DNA of 64,000 nt from CAWUKT01 sp964352215. GTDB lineage: Bacteria > Bacteroidota > Bacteroidia > J057 > JADKCL01. Positions within the stretch are counted from its first letter, which is position 1. Each line of letters opens with the position of its first letter. The notes under the pieces were generated by a model. The model was not told the origin of the DNA, ran no database searches, and worked only from the letters and a program-made list of their open reading frames with translations. Shown one piece after another: positions 9,719 through 17,668 of this stretch. Made by a program: the position numbers and the translations under genes. The DNA is taken from assembly GCA_964352215.1 (NCBI GenBank), contig CAYGRE010000008.1:33152-97151 (forward strand). The letters are read 5' to 3'.

Positions 9719-10624
9719 ATGGCATTCAGACAGACATACAAAGGAATTTTTCAGTTCAAAGACCAGTCTTCACTGGAACGCGCAATGGCTGAAATTCAGG
9801 CGGAAGCGCTTGGATCAGACGCGATGGGGCTGCAGGACAGCTACCATGGCAATGGTGTGATGTTCCTCAACATCGATGCCAGGGCAGCAGAAAAGGATTG
9901 GGATGAGATGGCGGTTGCCATAGCGACTCTGGCCATGCATGCCTCCAAAGGCTTTGCTTATGCTTATGCAGACAGAGCCGATGGAAATGATCCTCAGATC
10001 GATTATTATGAAGCCAACAGTGGCGATTCTGCTCCTGTTCCCCAAAATACGGATGCTCCGCCCGCTCGTCAGGATGATTATTTCCCGATGGGAGAGGGGG
10101 CACATTTCGTTTTTCGCTCTAATGTTGATCCCGACAAGGTCTTTGACTGGACCACTCATAAGTACAGCACCAGGGAAAGGGATTATTTCTACTTCCAGGA
10201 TGCCGGCCATCACAATGTCCACTTCAATGATTACTGGGATGGAACGTTTTACTACGAAGACAATTCTTTGATTGGTACTGTGGCTGTAGGTTCAGAAGCA
10301 GATTTAGATCAGTTGTCACTCAAGGATCCTTATGCTTCCCAGATCATCTACAATTCGAATGGCAAGCCAGGGGATATGCTTTACTCTATCTGGAACCAGT
10401 CGGATGTATTGCTTATTCTCTCCCAGGAAAATTTTCAGGATATCTCGGTTCCTTACGGGGAATTGAAAGATTGTATGGTTATCCGGGTGGAAATGTACAA
10501 AATCACCAAGGACAGCTTGGACGTTCATGTCCATAAGCAATATTTCAGCAAAGGAATCGGTTTGGTGAAATGGGAGTTGAAGGACGAGGCACTGGAATTG
10601 GTTGATTACGGTCATCCTGGATAG
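9719..10624 (+). CDS. Hypothetical protein, two-part acidic cytosolic protein
   Basis: 301 residues with no signal peptide or membrane segment. The first about 100 residues form an alpha/beta-looking part (AYKGIF-like opening strand, helix SSLERAMAEIQAEAL). A Pro/Asp-rich linker (about 101-120) follows. The second half is beta-rich and ends KQYFSKGIGLVKWELKDE, a strand motif seen in TapB/DUF3108-like proteins of Bacteroidota. This resemblance is remembered, not tested. It is preceded by 196 bases without a gene and followed by a bidirectional terminator. The function is unknown. Confidence 0.7.
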   Translation: MAFRQTYKGIFQFKDQSSLERAMAEIQAEALGSDAMGLQDSYHGNGVMFLNIDARAAEKDWDEMAVAIATLAMHASKGFAYAYADRADGNDPQIDYYEANSGDSAPVPQNTDAPPARQDDYFPMGEGAHFVFRSNVDPDKVFDWTTHKYSTRERDYFYFQDAGHHNVHFNDYWDGTFYYEDNSLIGTVAVGSEADLDQLSLKDPYASQIIYNSNGKPGDMLYSIWNQSDVLLILSQENFQDISVPYGELKDCMVIRVEMYKITKDSLDVHVHKQYFSKGIGLVKWELKDEALELVDYGHPG

Positions 10625-10674
10625 CCGATAGCCATTGCCTGCGAGGTAATCTGAAACCCTCTCAAACAAAAAAA

Positions 10675-10700
10675 GGAAGCCCATTACGAGCTTCCTTTTT
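10675..10700. terminator. Bidirectional rho-independent terminator
   Basis: A 6-bp stem GGAAGC/GCTTCC (10675-10680 and 10690-10695) is preceded by seven A and followed by a T run. It can serve both the 301-residue gene on the plus strand and the convergent FKBP gene. Confidence 0.7.
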
Positions 10701-10737
10701 TATGCCTGACAAATACTGCCAGTGAAAATGAGATGGT

Positions 10738-11457
10738 TTACTGTTTGATGACTTCAAACAACTCCATTTCAAATATGAGGGTTTCATTGGGTCCAATTCG
10801 GGGAGGAGATCCAAATTCGCCATAGGCCAAAGCAGCCGGAGAATATATCTTGTACTTGGCACCTGGCTTCATCATTGGAAGGATTTCCTGCCATGCTTTG
10901 ATAAGACCACGTGGTTGGAAAACGGCGGGTTCTCCACGCTCATAAGAACTGTCGAAGGTGGTTCCGTCGATCAGGGTTCCTTTGTAATGGATGCGGACCT
11001 GATCGTCCAGGGTGGGGCTTTCGCCTGATCCTTCTGCGAGAACTTCATACTGGAGACCACTTGGAAGCTCTTTGATGGCCGGATTGCTCCGATTGCTGGC
11101 GAGGAATGCTTCCCCTTTAGCCTGGTTTTCACCGCTGGCTTTCTGCTGCTGAGCCATCTGCTCTTCGCGCTGGTAATTCATGATGATCTGGCGACATTGG
11201 TCCTCACTCAGGAGTGGGGTCTCGCTGTTCATGATAGCGTTGAATCCAGCAACCATTGTGTTGCCATCGATGTCCCAGCCCTGTGTAGCAATGCTACGGC
11301 CGATATCAACACCTAAACTATAAGATACACTGTCCTTCTTGGTGCTAAGAGAGGAAATCTTTCCCCCTTCGCCCGTCTGGGAAGTTCCTTGCTCACATCC
11401 TGCGAGCAAGATTACCATCATCAGAGGTAATACAATGCTAATTTTTTTCAGAAACAT
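10738..11457 (-). CDS. FKBP-type peptidyl-prolyl cis-trans isomerase, lipoprotein
   Basis: 239 residues. A lipoprotein signal ends VILLAGC, so the protein should be membrane-anchored in the periplasm or outer membrane. Residues about 35-115 match an FKBP N-terminal dimerisation domain (SYSLGVDIGRSIATQG, NYQREEQMAQQQ helix). Residues about 130-239 are the FKBP catalytic domain (VRIHYKGTLIDGTTFDSSYERG, PAALAYGEFGSPPRIGPNETLIFEMEL). The layout is Mip/FkpA-like. The enzyme catalyses proline isomerisation and acts as a folding chaperone of exported proteins, which fits a cell that secretes many large proteins. Confidence 0.92.
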   Translation of the reverse strand: MFLKKISIVLPLMMVILLAGCEQGTSQTGEGGKISSLSTKKDSVSYSLGVDIGRSIATQGWDIDGNTMVAGFNAIMNSETPLLSEDQCRQIIMNYQREEQMAQQQKASGENQAKGEAFLASNRSNPAIKELPSGLQYEVLAEGSGESPTLDDQVRIHYKGTLIDGTTFDSSYERGEPAVFQPRGLIKAWQEILPMMKPGAKYKIYSPAALAYGEFGSPPRIGPNETLIFEMELFEVIKQ

Positions 11458-11476
11458 GCCTTGTTACATTTGAGAA

Positions 11477-11489
11477 TTTCGGTCCGAAA
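11477..11489. repeat. 13-bp palindrome
   Basis: TTTCGG-T-CCGAAA is a perfect inverted repeat about 20 bases upstream of the FKBP start codon, in its likely 5' region. It could be an operator or a small hairpin; nothing else supports either reading. Confidence 0.3.
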
Positions 11490-11533
11490 ATGAGGGACGC
11501 AAGTACGCGAATCGGATGCGGAAATCCAAGGAT

Positions 11534-12019
11534 TCACTTATCCAGTTGTGCTCTCAATTCCTCAACTTCGACTTGTAAAGAGTCGATTCTCCGCTGTTGG
11601 ACAGCCAGCTTGTCCTTCATAAGTGCAATGATCTCCTCTTTGTCGTTCAGGCCTCGCTTGGCATCTTCTACCGCAGCCTTCAAATAGTTGAGTTCTTGCT
11701 TGCAGAGATCCAGCTTTAGCATCGAATCCCTTAACTTGTTGTGTACGGAGTTATATGTATACTCTTCTTTGACACCTTCTACCCAAGCCGCAGGGACACC
11801 ATTCTCCAATTCTTCCTTCCGAAATGGATTGACATGCTTAAAGAAATCGTATCCAAGTGACGTGCTGATCTTTGCCAATAAGTCACTGTTAACTGACTCT
11901 TTATGGTAAATTTTGTCCAGGTTGCCCCGGCTCATTCCCAGCTCTTCACAGATAACTTTGGCGGTTCGGCCATCGGCCCGAATCTTCTGGCGTATCAACT
12001 CTCCCAAGATTAAATTCAT
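11534..12019 (-). CDS. HTH and coiled-coil protein, probable DNA-binding regulator
   Basis: 161 residues. Residues about 1-60 fit a Cro/C1-type helix-turn-helix (RTAKVICEELGMSRGNLDKI). Residues about 95-160 are a long, Leu-rich heptad region (LRDSMLKLDLCKQELNYLK to VEELRAQLDK), predicted to be a dimerising coiled coil. The middle contains NPFRKEELENGVPAAW. HTH proteins with C-terminal coiled coils are frequent in Bacteroidota as phage-repressor-like or local regulators; targets are unknown. It stands alone. The 354-base region upstream contains several GTATAT-type motifs that could be autoregulatory. Confidence 0.75.
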   Translation of the reverse strand: MNLILGELIRQKIRADGRTAKVICEELGMSRGNLDKIYHKESVNSDLLAKISTSLGYDFFKHVNPFRKEELENGVPAAWVEGVKEEYTYNSVHNKLRDSMLKLDLCKQELNYLKAAVEDAKRGLNDKEEIIALMKDKLAVQQRRIDSLQVEVEELRAQLDK

Positions 12020-12373
12020 ATCGCAAAAATCTACATTTATATCGTTTCAATAGTCATAGTGCTATATACAATATGGAGAACTAGTGCGCCGGAATGGTTG
12101 ACACTGTTCACGTTATGTATATACGTCAATGTTTTAAGGTGTATATGAATCAAATTCAAATACATCCGATTTGGAAGGAGGAGTACTTGCTAAGCAACTT
12201 CGCGAATTTCTAAAATAATGACAAAAAAATCTTGGGTATCGGAGAATTTGGTGCTCACAGCCTGGTTTGGTGCAGGGATAATACCCATCGTTTTATGGCG
12301 TAATCACCATTGAAGGAAAATTCATTTTCCAAGGAAAAAGAATCCCTTTAGGATTTCATTACCTTTGCCTGCG
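12020..12373. other. Intergenic region between HTH gene and glycosyltransferase
   Basis: 354 bases without a supported gene. It holds the divergent control regions of both neighbours. GTATAT-type motifs recur near 12060-12155, including the palindrome GTATATAC at about 12116-12123. A small inverted repeat GGAAAATTCATTTTCC lies at 12315-12330. The -7-like element TACCTTTG is at 12360-12367. Confidence 0.5.
12360..12367 (+). promoter_or_regulatory. -7 element (TACCTTTG), suggesting a leaderless glycosyltransferase mRNA
   Basis: TACCTTTG matches the Bacteroidota -7 consensus exactly and ends 6 bases before the ATG at 12374, so the transcript would start at or next to the start codon. No convincing -33 TTTG is seen. 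Confidence 0.4.
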
Positions 12374-13039
12374 ATGACAAAGGTATTGCTGATAGCGCAT
12401 CATTTTCCCCCTATGGGCGGACCCGGGATCAACCGGTCGCTTCAACTTACGCGGTATCTCCATGCCATGGGGTATGAAATTCACATTCTCACCGTCACAG
12501 TGCGGGATATTGAGGAGGGGACATACCCCAGCGATCCATCTTTGTTGGACAATTTGCCAGAGGGAATTCAGATTCATCGTGTTCCATTGCGACGGCCGAA
12601 GCGTTTCCGGGAGGCTATGATCCGAATCAAGCTCTTTCGTCTTTTCTGGTATCTGCTATACCCGCTCTTTTGGGAGCCTGCGGCCCGATGGCCGGGGGCC
12701 TGCCTGCCAGTTGCAAAGAAGTTGATCCAAGAAGAGGAAATTCCTCTTATCTATACTTCTTCCGGCCCCTTTGCCGCGGCACGGCTCGGCTATCTCCTGA
12801 GAAAATCTTCCCCTGTCAAATGGGTTTGCGACCTCAGAGATCCTTTTACCGATGCTTATTTTTTTTCCTGGCCTTCCAAACTGCATTGGTATTGGTGCCG
12901 ACGCCTGGAGCGGAAGTGGTACAACCGGGCTGATAAGCTCGTTGTGAATACCCCTGCCGTTGAACGGCTCTATCGGAAGCGCAATCTGGTACCCACAGAT
13001 CGAATGGCAGTCATAACCAATGGATATGGAGATGCCTGA
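12374..13039 (+). CDS. Glycosyltransferase (GT-B), N-terminal half of a frameshifted gene
   Basis: The ATG at 12374 gives MTKVLLIAHHFPPMGGPGINR, the classic opening of GT4-like glycosyltransferases; an in-frame TTG lies 9 bases earlier. The fragment contains the N-terminal Rossmann domain (IYTSSGPFAAARLGYLLR, WVCDLRDPFTDAYFF) up to the interdomain NTPAVERLYR...VITNGY. It stops at a TGA at 13037. The C-terminal domain continues in the +1 frame from about 13029. Skipping one base in the TATGGAGATG stretch (13025-13034) would join both into a single 440-residue enzyme, a normal family length. Either this is a pseudogene, a sequencing error, or programmed frameshifting. Confidence 0.75.
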   Translation: MTKVLLIAHHFPPMGGPGINRSLQLTRYLHAMGYEIHILTVTVRDIEEGTYPSDPSLLDNLPEGIQIHRVPLRRPKRFREAMIRIKLFRLFWYLLYPLFWEPAARWPGACLPVAKKLIQEEEIPLIYTSSGPFAAARLGYLLRKSSPVKWVCDLRDPFTDAYFFSWPSKLHWYWCRRLERKWYNRADKLVVNTPAVERLYRKRNLVPTDRMAVITNGYGDA

Positions 13040-13697
13040 TTCAATACTTCGCATCGGCTATGCAGGGAGTCTGAAAGGCCATCGCCCGGGTTCAGAGCAT
13101 GTCCCGGGATGGCGTGCCATTGCGGATTGGGTTTGGACCTACCGTAACCGAACCCTTCAGCACCACACCCGTTCTGGATATTATCTTCTCCGTGGGGTAC
13201 ATACATTCAAGGAGCAGTTCCCGGAATTGGTGCCGAATCTACAAATTCAATTATGGGGACTGATCGATCCTATCAATGCTGAACAGGTCCAGTCGTTTGA
13301 TATTGGTAATCTGGTTGAGATCGAAGGCTATTTTTCCAAGCAGGAAAGTGCAGCGCGATTGGCTGCATGCGATGTCTTATTTCTTCCATTGGAGACCTCC
13401 GACGATCCATTGTTCATTCCAGGGAAAGTTTTTGACTACCTCCGGATTGGAAAACCGGTACTTGTCCTGGGCCCTGATTCGGACTGTACCCGTATTCTGG
13501 TACGGGCAGGACTTGGCATCCGGAGGGACCCTGAAAATTCGGTTGGTATTGCTGAAACCCTGGCCGATTTGGTCCAAAACAAAGCGGAACTGACCAGGGT
13601 ATATAAAGGGGATGAAGCTTATATCGAAAAAACATTTCATTTCCGGCACCTGGCCCAGCAGATGGCCAATGTATTTGAAGAAGTGTTGAATTCATGA
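13020..13697 (+). CDS. Glycosyltransferase (GT-B), C-terminal half of a frameshifted gene
   Basis: An ATG at 13020 overlaps the end of the upstream fragment by 20 bases, but homology-like continuity starts at about ILRIGYAGSL, the usual first strand of the GT4 C-terminal domain. Further signatures are YYLLRGVHTFKEQFPEL, VEIEGYFSKQESAARLAACD and IPGKVFDYLRIGKPVLVLGP (nucleotide-sugar binding). Alone it would lack the acceptor-binding domain and is unlikely to be active. The combined enzyme would transfer a sugar to a glycan or lipid acceptor; donor and acceptor are unknown. The TetR gene follows after 3 bases. Confidence 0.72.
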   Translation: MDMEMPDSILRIGYAGSLKGHRPGSEHVPGWRAIADWVWTYRNRTLQHHTRSGYYLLRGVHTFKEQFPELVPNLQIQLWGLIDPINAEQVQSFDIGNLVEIEGYFSKQESAARLAACDVLFLPLETSDDPLFIPGKVFDYLRIGKPVLVLGPDSDCTRILVRAGLGIRRDPENSVGIAETLADLVQNKAELTRVYKGDEAYIEKTFHFRHLAQQMANVFEEVLNS

Positions 13698-13700
13698 GTT

Positions 13701-14276
13701 ATGCCCAAACAAAAAGATCCGGCGAAGATAGAAATGATCCATCAGGCAACGACAAGGTTGGTGGTCAGGACTGGATTCACTGGATTGAAAATGGCCGAGG
13801 TTGCTGCGGAGGCTGGATTGGCAACCGGAACCGTCTATATTTACTATAAGAACAAGGAAGTTTTGGTGAATGAAGTCTATGTTAAAACGAGAAAGGAAAT
13901 TGCAGAGCTTCTGCAGAATCCGGACCTTCAGAGGGAAACTTTTTATGAGACCTTTGAAGCAATTTGGACCACCTATTTCCATTTTTGTCACCAGCAACCG
14001 GATAAAATGCAATTTGTGGAGCAATTCAGATATAGTGGGATGATTTCAGACAAGAACCTGGAAGCGTCCGATGGTTTTTTTGAAGGGTATGATCAATTTT
14101 TGCGCATGGGGCAGAAGCAGGGATTTTTGCGGAGGATGGATCTGGGTACCATGAAGGCTCAGATCAGGGGGGCATGCCATGAGATTGTGAAGCAGTTGCA
14201 CAAAGGGCATTCCCAGTTAACAGATTCACTGCTCGATCTTTGTTTTGATATGGCTTGGTCCAGTGTTCGGAAATAG
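13701..14276 (+). CDS. TetR family transcriptional regulator
   Basis: 191 residues. The N-terminal HTH is plain: KIEMIHQATTRLVVRTGFTG, then MAEVAAEAGLATGTVYIYYKNKEVLV. The helical C-terminal domain carries FHFCHQQPDKMQFVEQFRYS-like helices and ends SVRK. Such proteins repress nearby or distant operons until a small molecule binds. It begins 3 bases after the glycosyltransferase stop and so is probably co-transcribed with it; the effector is unknown. Confidence 0.9.
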   Translation: MPKQKDPAKIEMIHQATTRLVVRTGFTGLKMAEVAAEAGLATGTVYIYYKNKEVLVNEVYVKTRKEIAELLQNPDLQRETFYETFEAIWTTYFHFCHQQPDKMQFVEQFRYSGMISDKNLEASDGFFEGYDQFLRMGQKQGFLRRMDLGTMKAQIRGACHEIVKQLHKGHSQLTDSLLDLCFDMAWSSVRK

Positions 14277-14390
14277 GGACCCAGCCTTCTATTGCTATAT
14301 AAGCTGTTCGTATGGATAGCATTAATTATATAAATATTAACTTATTATTCACACTCCCGACCTTTGCGGGAAAATCACAAGTATTAAAGC

Positions 14391-15863
14391 ATGCAGAAAA
14401 TCCCAATTACAGTAGCCCACGGTGACGGTATAGGCCCCGAAATTATGACAGCAACCCTGAGCATTCTTGAGGCTGCCGGGGCCAGTATTGAAGTCGAAAC
14501 GGTTAACATCGGCGAGCAGGTATATCTGTCAGGTCATACCTCGGGTATTCGTGAAGATGCTTGGGAATCGCTTCGGCGTACAAAGGTGTTTCTTAAGGCA
14601 CCTATCACAACTCCTCAAGGGAAGGGGTACAAAAGTCTCAATGTTACGATTCGTAAGTCCATGGGGCTTTTTGCGAATGTACGTCCAAGTAAGGCCTTAC
14701 ACCCATACATTCCCTCCAAACATCCGGACATGGACCTGGTCATAATTCGTGAAAACGAAGAAGACCTCTATGCGGGTATTGAGCACCGGCAAACTGCCGA
14801 TGTAATGCAGTGTCTGAAGCTTATCACACGTCCCGGGTGTGAGCGGATTGTCCGCTTTGCATTTGAATATGCGGTCAACAATGGCCGGAAGAAGGTCACT
14901 TGTATGATCAAGGACAATATCATGAAGCTGACCGATGGACTTTTCCATCAGGTATTCAAAGAGATCGGGGCAGAGTACCCTCAGATTGAGAAAGAATCCA
15001 AAATCGTTGATATTGGCGCCGCCTTATTAGCCGATTCCCCTGAGAGATTCGATGTTGTGGTAACCACGAACCTTTATGGGGATATTCTATCTGATATCAC
15101 AGCGCAGATCGCAGGTTCTGTTGGTCTGGCTGGTTCTTCCAATATCGGTGAGCACCTGGCCATGTTTGAAGCTATCCATGGTTCTGCACCTGACATTGCT
15201 GGCAAGGGCATTGCGAATCCTTCCGGGCTGCTCAATGGCGCATTGCTGATGCTCGCGCATATTGGTCAGGGTCAGGTAGCAGACAAAATTCGTAAAGCCT
15301 GGCTTAGGACTTTGGAAGATGGTGTCCATACCGGGGATATCTATGAAGAAGGGGTTAGTAGTAAACTGGTCTCCACTTCAGAGTTTGCGCAGGCGGTGAT
15401 TGATCGTCTTGGGAGTGGGCCTCAACACTTGAAAGGCGATGCCAAGGCTTCAGACAAGATCATCAAAATTCCTCCCTATGTGCGTAAGGACGTAAAGAAG
15501 GAATTGGTTGGATGTGATGTCTTCGTCGATTGGCGGGGAGATGATGCAGATGAGATCGGCCACAAGCTTGATGCGATCGTTAAGGCCGGTGGAGCTTTGA
15601 AGCTGAAAATGATTACCAACCGTGGAGTTAAGGTTTATCCCAATGGATTCCCAGAAACCTTCTGTACCGACCATTGGCGTTGCCGCTTTATCTCCAAGGA
15701 AGCCACCAAGGATGGCGATGGATGGATTTATCCTGTGTTGACTTTCGGTCAACTCCTGGATTTGCAATCCCGTCTGAGCGCCGAAGGGGTTGACATTATA
15801 AAAACGGAGAACCTTTACAAGTTCGACGGTGAACTTGCATTTTCACTTGGTCAAGGGGAATAG
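14391..15863 (+). CDS. icd: NADP-type isocitrate dehydrogenase with C-terminal extension
   Basis: 490 residues. IDH/IPMDH-family motifs are HGDGIGPEIM, TIRKSMGLFANVRP (substrate arginines), IIRENEEDLYAGIEH, IKDNIMKLTDGLF, and TTNLYGDILSDI (Mg2+ aspartates), followed by EAIHGSAPDIAGKGIANP (cofactor site). After about residue 345 there is a separate domain of about 120 residues (FVDWRGDDADEIGHKLDAIV), as in the roughly 496-residue Thermus thermophilus enzyme. It converts isocitrate to 2-oxoglutarate in the TCA cycle. The family member type is inferred from length and layout. A -7-like GACCTTTG lies at 14359-14366 and a strong terminator follows, so the gene is monocistronic. Confidence 0.9.
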   Translation: MQKIPITVAHGDGIGPEIMTATLSILEAAGASIEVETVNIGEQVYLSGHTSGIREDAWESLRRTKVFLKAPITTPQGKGYKSLNVTIRKSMGLFANVRPSKALHPYIPSKHPDMDLVIIRENEEDLYAGIEHRQTADVMQCLKLITRPGCERIVRFAFEYAVNNGRKKVTCMIKDNIMKLTDGLFHQVFKEIGAEYPQIEKESKIVDIGAALLADSPERFDVVVTTNLYGDILSDITAQIAGSVGLAGSSNIGEHLAMFEAIHGSAPDIAGKGIANPSGLLNGALLMLAHIGQGQVADKIRKAWLRTLEDGVHTGDIYEEGVSSKLVSTSEFAQAVIDRLGSGPQHLKGDAKASDKIIKIPPYVRKDVKKELVGCDVFVDWRGDDADEIGHKLDAIVKAGGALKLKMITNRGVKVYPNGFPETFCTDHWRCRFISKEATKDGDGWIYPVLTFGQLLDLQSRLSAEGVDIIKTENLYKFDGELAFSLGQGE

Positions 15864-15903
15864 GTTCTCTTCTTTAGTAAGAACTATTGCTTCTAAATAA
15901 ATT

Positions 15904-15943
15904 CGGGGTCCGTGTCTCATGACAACGGACCCCGTTTCTTTTT
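15904..15943 (+). terminator. Rho-independent terminator after icd
   Basis: A 10-bp stem CGGGGTCCGT/ACGGACCCCG (15904-15913 and 15925-15934) is followed by TTTCTTTTT. It is about 40 bases downstream of the icd stop. Confidence 0.85.
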
Positions 15944-15972
15944 CAATCTGATTTTTTAGGAAAGAGACCTAT

Positions 15973-16776
15973 CTATTCTCCGTTGATCAATACGGGAGCC
16001 TTCCCATCGGTGATGATCAGCTTTGCATTTGGGGAAGTAGATAGCTTCTCCAGGACTTCAAGGCTTCTCCATTCAATAATGGCTTTGGTAAGTCCTTCTG
16101 CCAGCACTTGCTGGGCATCTCTTACGCCTTCAGCTTCGATCTTTTTCCGCTGGGCCTCCAAGCGTTCTCTTTGCAATTCGAACTCCATCCTCTGGGCTTG
16201 CTGCTCTGCCTCAAGTTTGTTCTCGATGGCAGAATACAGGCCCTTCGGCAAAGTGATGCTCTTTAGCAGGACTGATTCGATCTCAAATCCACGGTCAGCA
16301 ATCAGGCTGTCCATGTGGTTGCGGATTTCATCCTCGATCACCGACCGTTGACCGGAGTGCATGTCTTTGGCCAGGAAGCGTGAGCAGACATCTGCAGCTG
16401 AGGAGCGGAATACGCTCAAGATCATAACTTCCTCGTAGTCCCTGCCTACGGTTTCTATGACATTGGGAGCCATATCAGCTTTAATGTGGTAGAGAATTGA
16501 AATCTCGGCATTGACATTCAAGCCTTCTTTGGAGGGCAGGTTGAGTTGTACTTCGCGGTTGACGGTCCTGGTAGGCAGGCGCATTACCTTAGTAACGAAT
16601 GGGTTGAATCCTACGGTGCCAGGCTGGTAAATTTTGGGCTTGAGCTTCCCTAAGGTACTTTTAATCCCGACCTGACCCGGCCGAATAATCGTGCAGCTGG
16701 TAAGGGAAAGGCACCCTGGAAGAAGAAGCATCAGTACGATTGCAAAGGGGGTAATTGAAATTCGTTGTCTTATCAT
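15973..16776 (-). CDS. SPFH/prohibitin-like lipoprotein
   Basis: 267 residues. The N-terminus carries a hydrophobic segment ending LLLPGC, a lipobox-like motif, so it may be lipid-anchored. Residues about 30-210 are an SPFH/band-7 domain (IIRPGQVGIKSTLGKL, RTVNREVQLNLPSKEGLNV, ISILYHI, SVLLKSITLPKGLYSAIENK). The helical stretch AEQQAQRMEFELQRERLEAQ follows, typical of prohibitins, and the tail ends in WRSLEVLEKLSTSPNAKLII. SPFH proteins form large ring or cage assemblies that organise membranes and proteases. No protease or NfeD gene is adjacent. Confidence 0.88.
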   Translation of the reverse strand: MIRQRISITPFAIVLMLLLPGCLSLTSCTIIRPGQVGIKSTLGKLKPKIYQPGTVGFNPFVTKVMRLPTRTVNREVQLNLPSKEGLNVNAEISILYHIKADMAPNVIETVGRDYEEVMILSVFRSSAADVCSRFLAKDMHSGQRSVIEDEIRNHMDSLIADRGFEIESVLLKSITLPKGLYSAIENKLEAEQQAQRMEFELQRERLEAQRKKIEAEGVRDAQQVLAEGLTKAIIEWRSLEVLEKLSTSPNAKLIITDGKAPVLINGE

Positions 16777-17206
16777 GGCGGTGTATTTTTATAGTAATGT
16801 GCAGTCTAGATTAAAGCATTGGTTTTTTAAGGAGGCTGGTGAGGGGTCGGCTTTTGTTGCCGACCCTTCGATGCGTCAGGTCCGAGTTAAACATTAGGTT
16901 ATTTTAGGGGACGATAAAAGTGTTTTCCCGGACGGGTGAAAGAACGTTTGTCTTTTGATCCAAAGAATTTTGTTGTACTTAAAGTCTTGTGTTTCCTTGC
17001 TAATAATTACGCGATAGCCATCCAAAAGTTCATAAATGTTGATTTATAGTATTTATGCATATAATAGTATTGGCTTATGAATTATTCCCTGCACAAGAAC
17101 AGGAGAATCGGATGGTCGGTTGGGCGATCATAGCCCTGAAGAAAAAGAAGGAAAATTTCCTATCTTAGCTACCTGAAATCAAAAGGCTACGGCCACCTAA
17201 CTACAC
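16777..17206. other. Intergenic region upstream of SPFH gene and lipocalin-like operon
   Basis: 430 bases without a supported gene. A GC-rich hairpin (stem about 10 bp, 16842-16851 with 16859-16868, loop TTTTGTT) lies about 65 bases upstream of the SPFH start codon. It has no T run, so it is not an obvious terminator. A TATCTTAG at 17161-17168 could be the -7 element for the operon starting at 17207. The middle is AT-rich and unremarkable. Confidence 0.5.
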
Positions 17207-17653
17207 ATGAGAAAACTACACATCGCAATCCTTACTGTTTCTCTGCTCGCCACCGGCTTGGTTGGTTGCAATAAGTATGACGAAGGTCCTGCCATTAGCT
17301 TCCGGACTGCTGCCTCCCGGGTTGAAAACAATTGGGAACCCAAGGTAATTCTGGAAGATGGAGAGGACGTTTCCTACTTTTTTCAGGACTTTTCCATGGA
17401 TATTACCGAGGATGGTCGGTTTGTTATCACCGACAAGGATGACTTGGATTCCACCTTTACCCAAGAAGGTTTTTGGTCCCTTGAAAATGACAATGAAAAC
17501 CTTCAGTTCATCTACACAGAGCCTCCTGTTAATCCAGACCGTGTGACCTTTACCATTCAGAAATTGAAGGCAGATGAAATGTGGCTCCTTGAGGACCGCG
17601 ACGGGGTGATCTGGGACTGGCGTTTTGTCACTGTGGGGTCCTCAACCGACTGA
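17207..17653 (+). CDS. Lipocalin-like lipoprotein
   Basis: 148 residues. The lipoprotein signal is LLATGLVGC, with Cys about 21. The mature part (SFRTAASRVENNWEPK, SYFFQDFSMDITEDGRFVIT, EGFWSLENDNENLQFIY, IQKLKADEMWLLE) follows the strand pattern of lipocalin-like proteins common in Bacteroidota. These have a conserved W after the first helix and a final ELWL-like strand. Binding of a small hydrophobic ligand is possible, but the ligand is unknown. It is the first gene of an operon with the DUF6150-like, prmA and giant-protein genes. Confidence 0.7.
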   Translation: MRKLHIAILTVSLLATGLVGCNKYDEGPAISFRTAASRVENNWEPKVILEDGEDVSYFFQDFSMDITEDGRFVITDKDDLDSTFTQEGFWSLENDNENLQFIYTEPPVNPDRVTFTIQKLKADEMWLLEDRDGVIWDWRFVTVGSSTD

Positions 17654-17668
17654 CCTCTGAATCCCACT

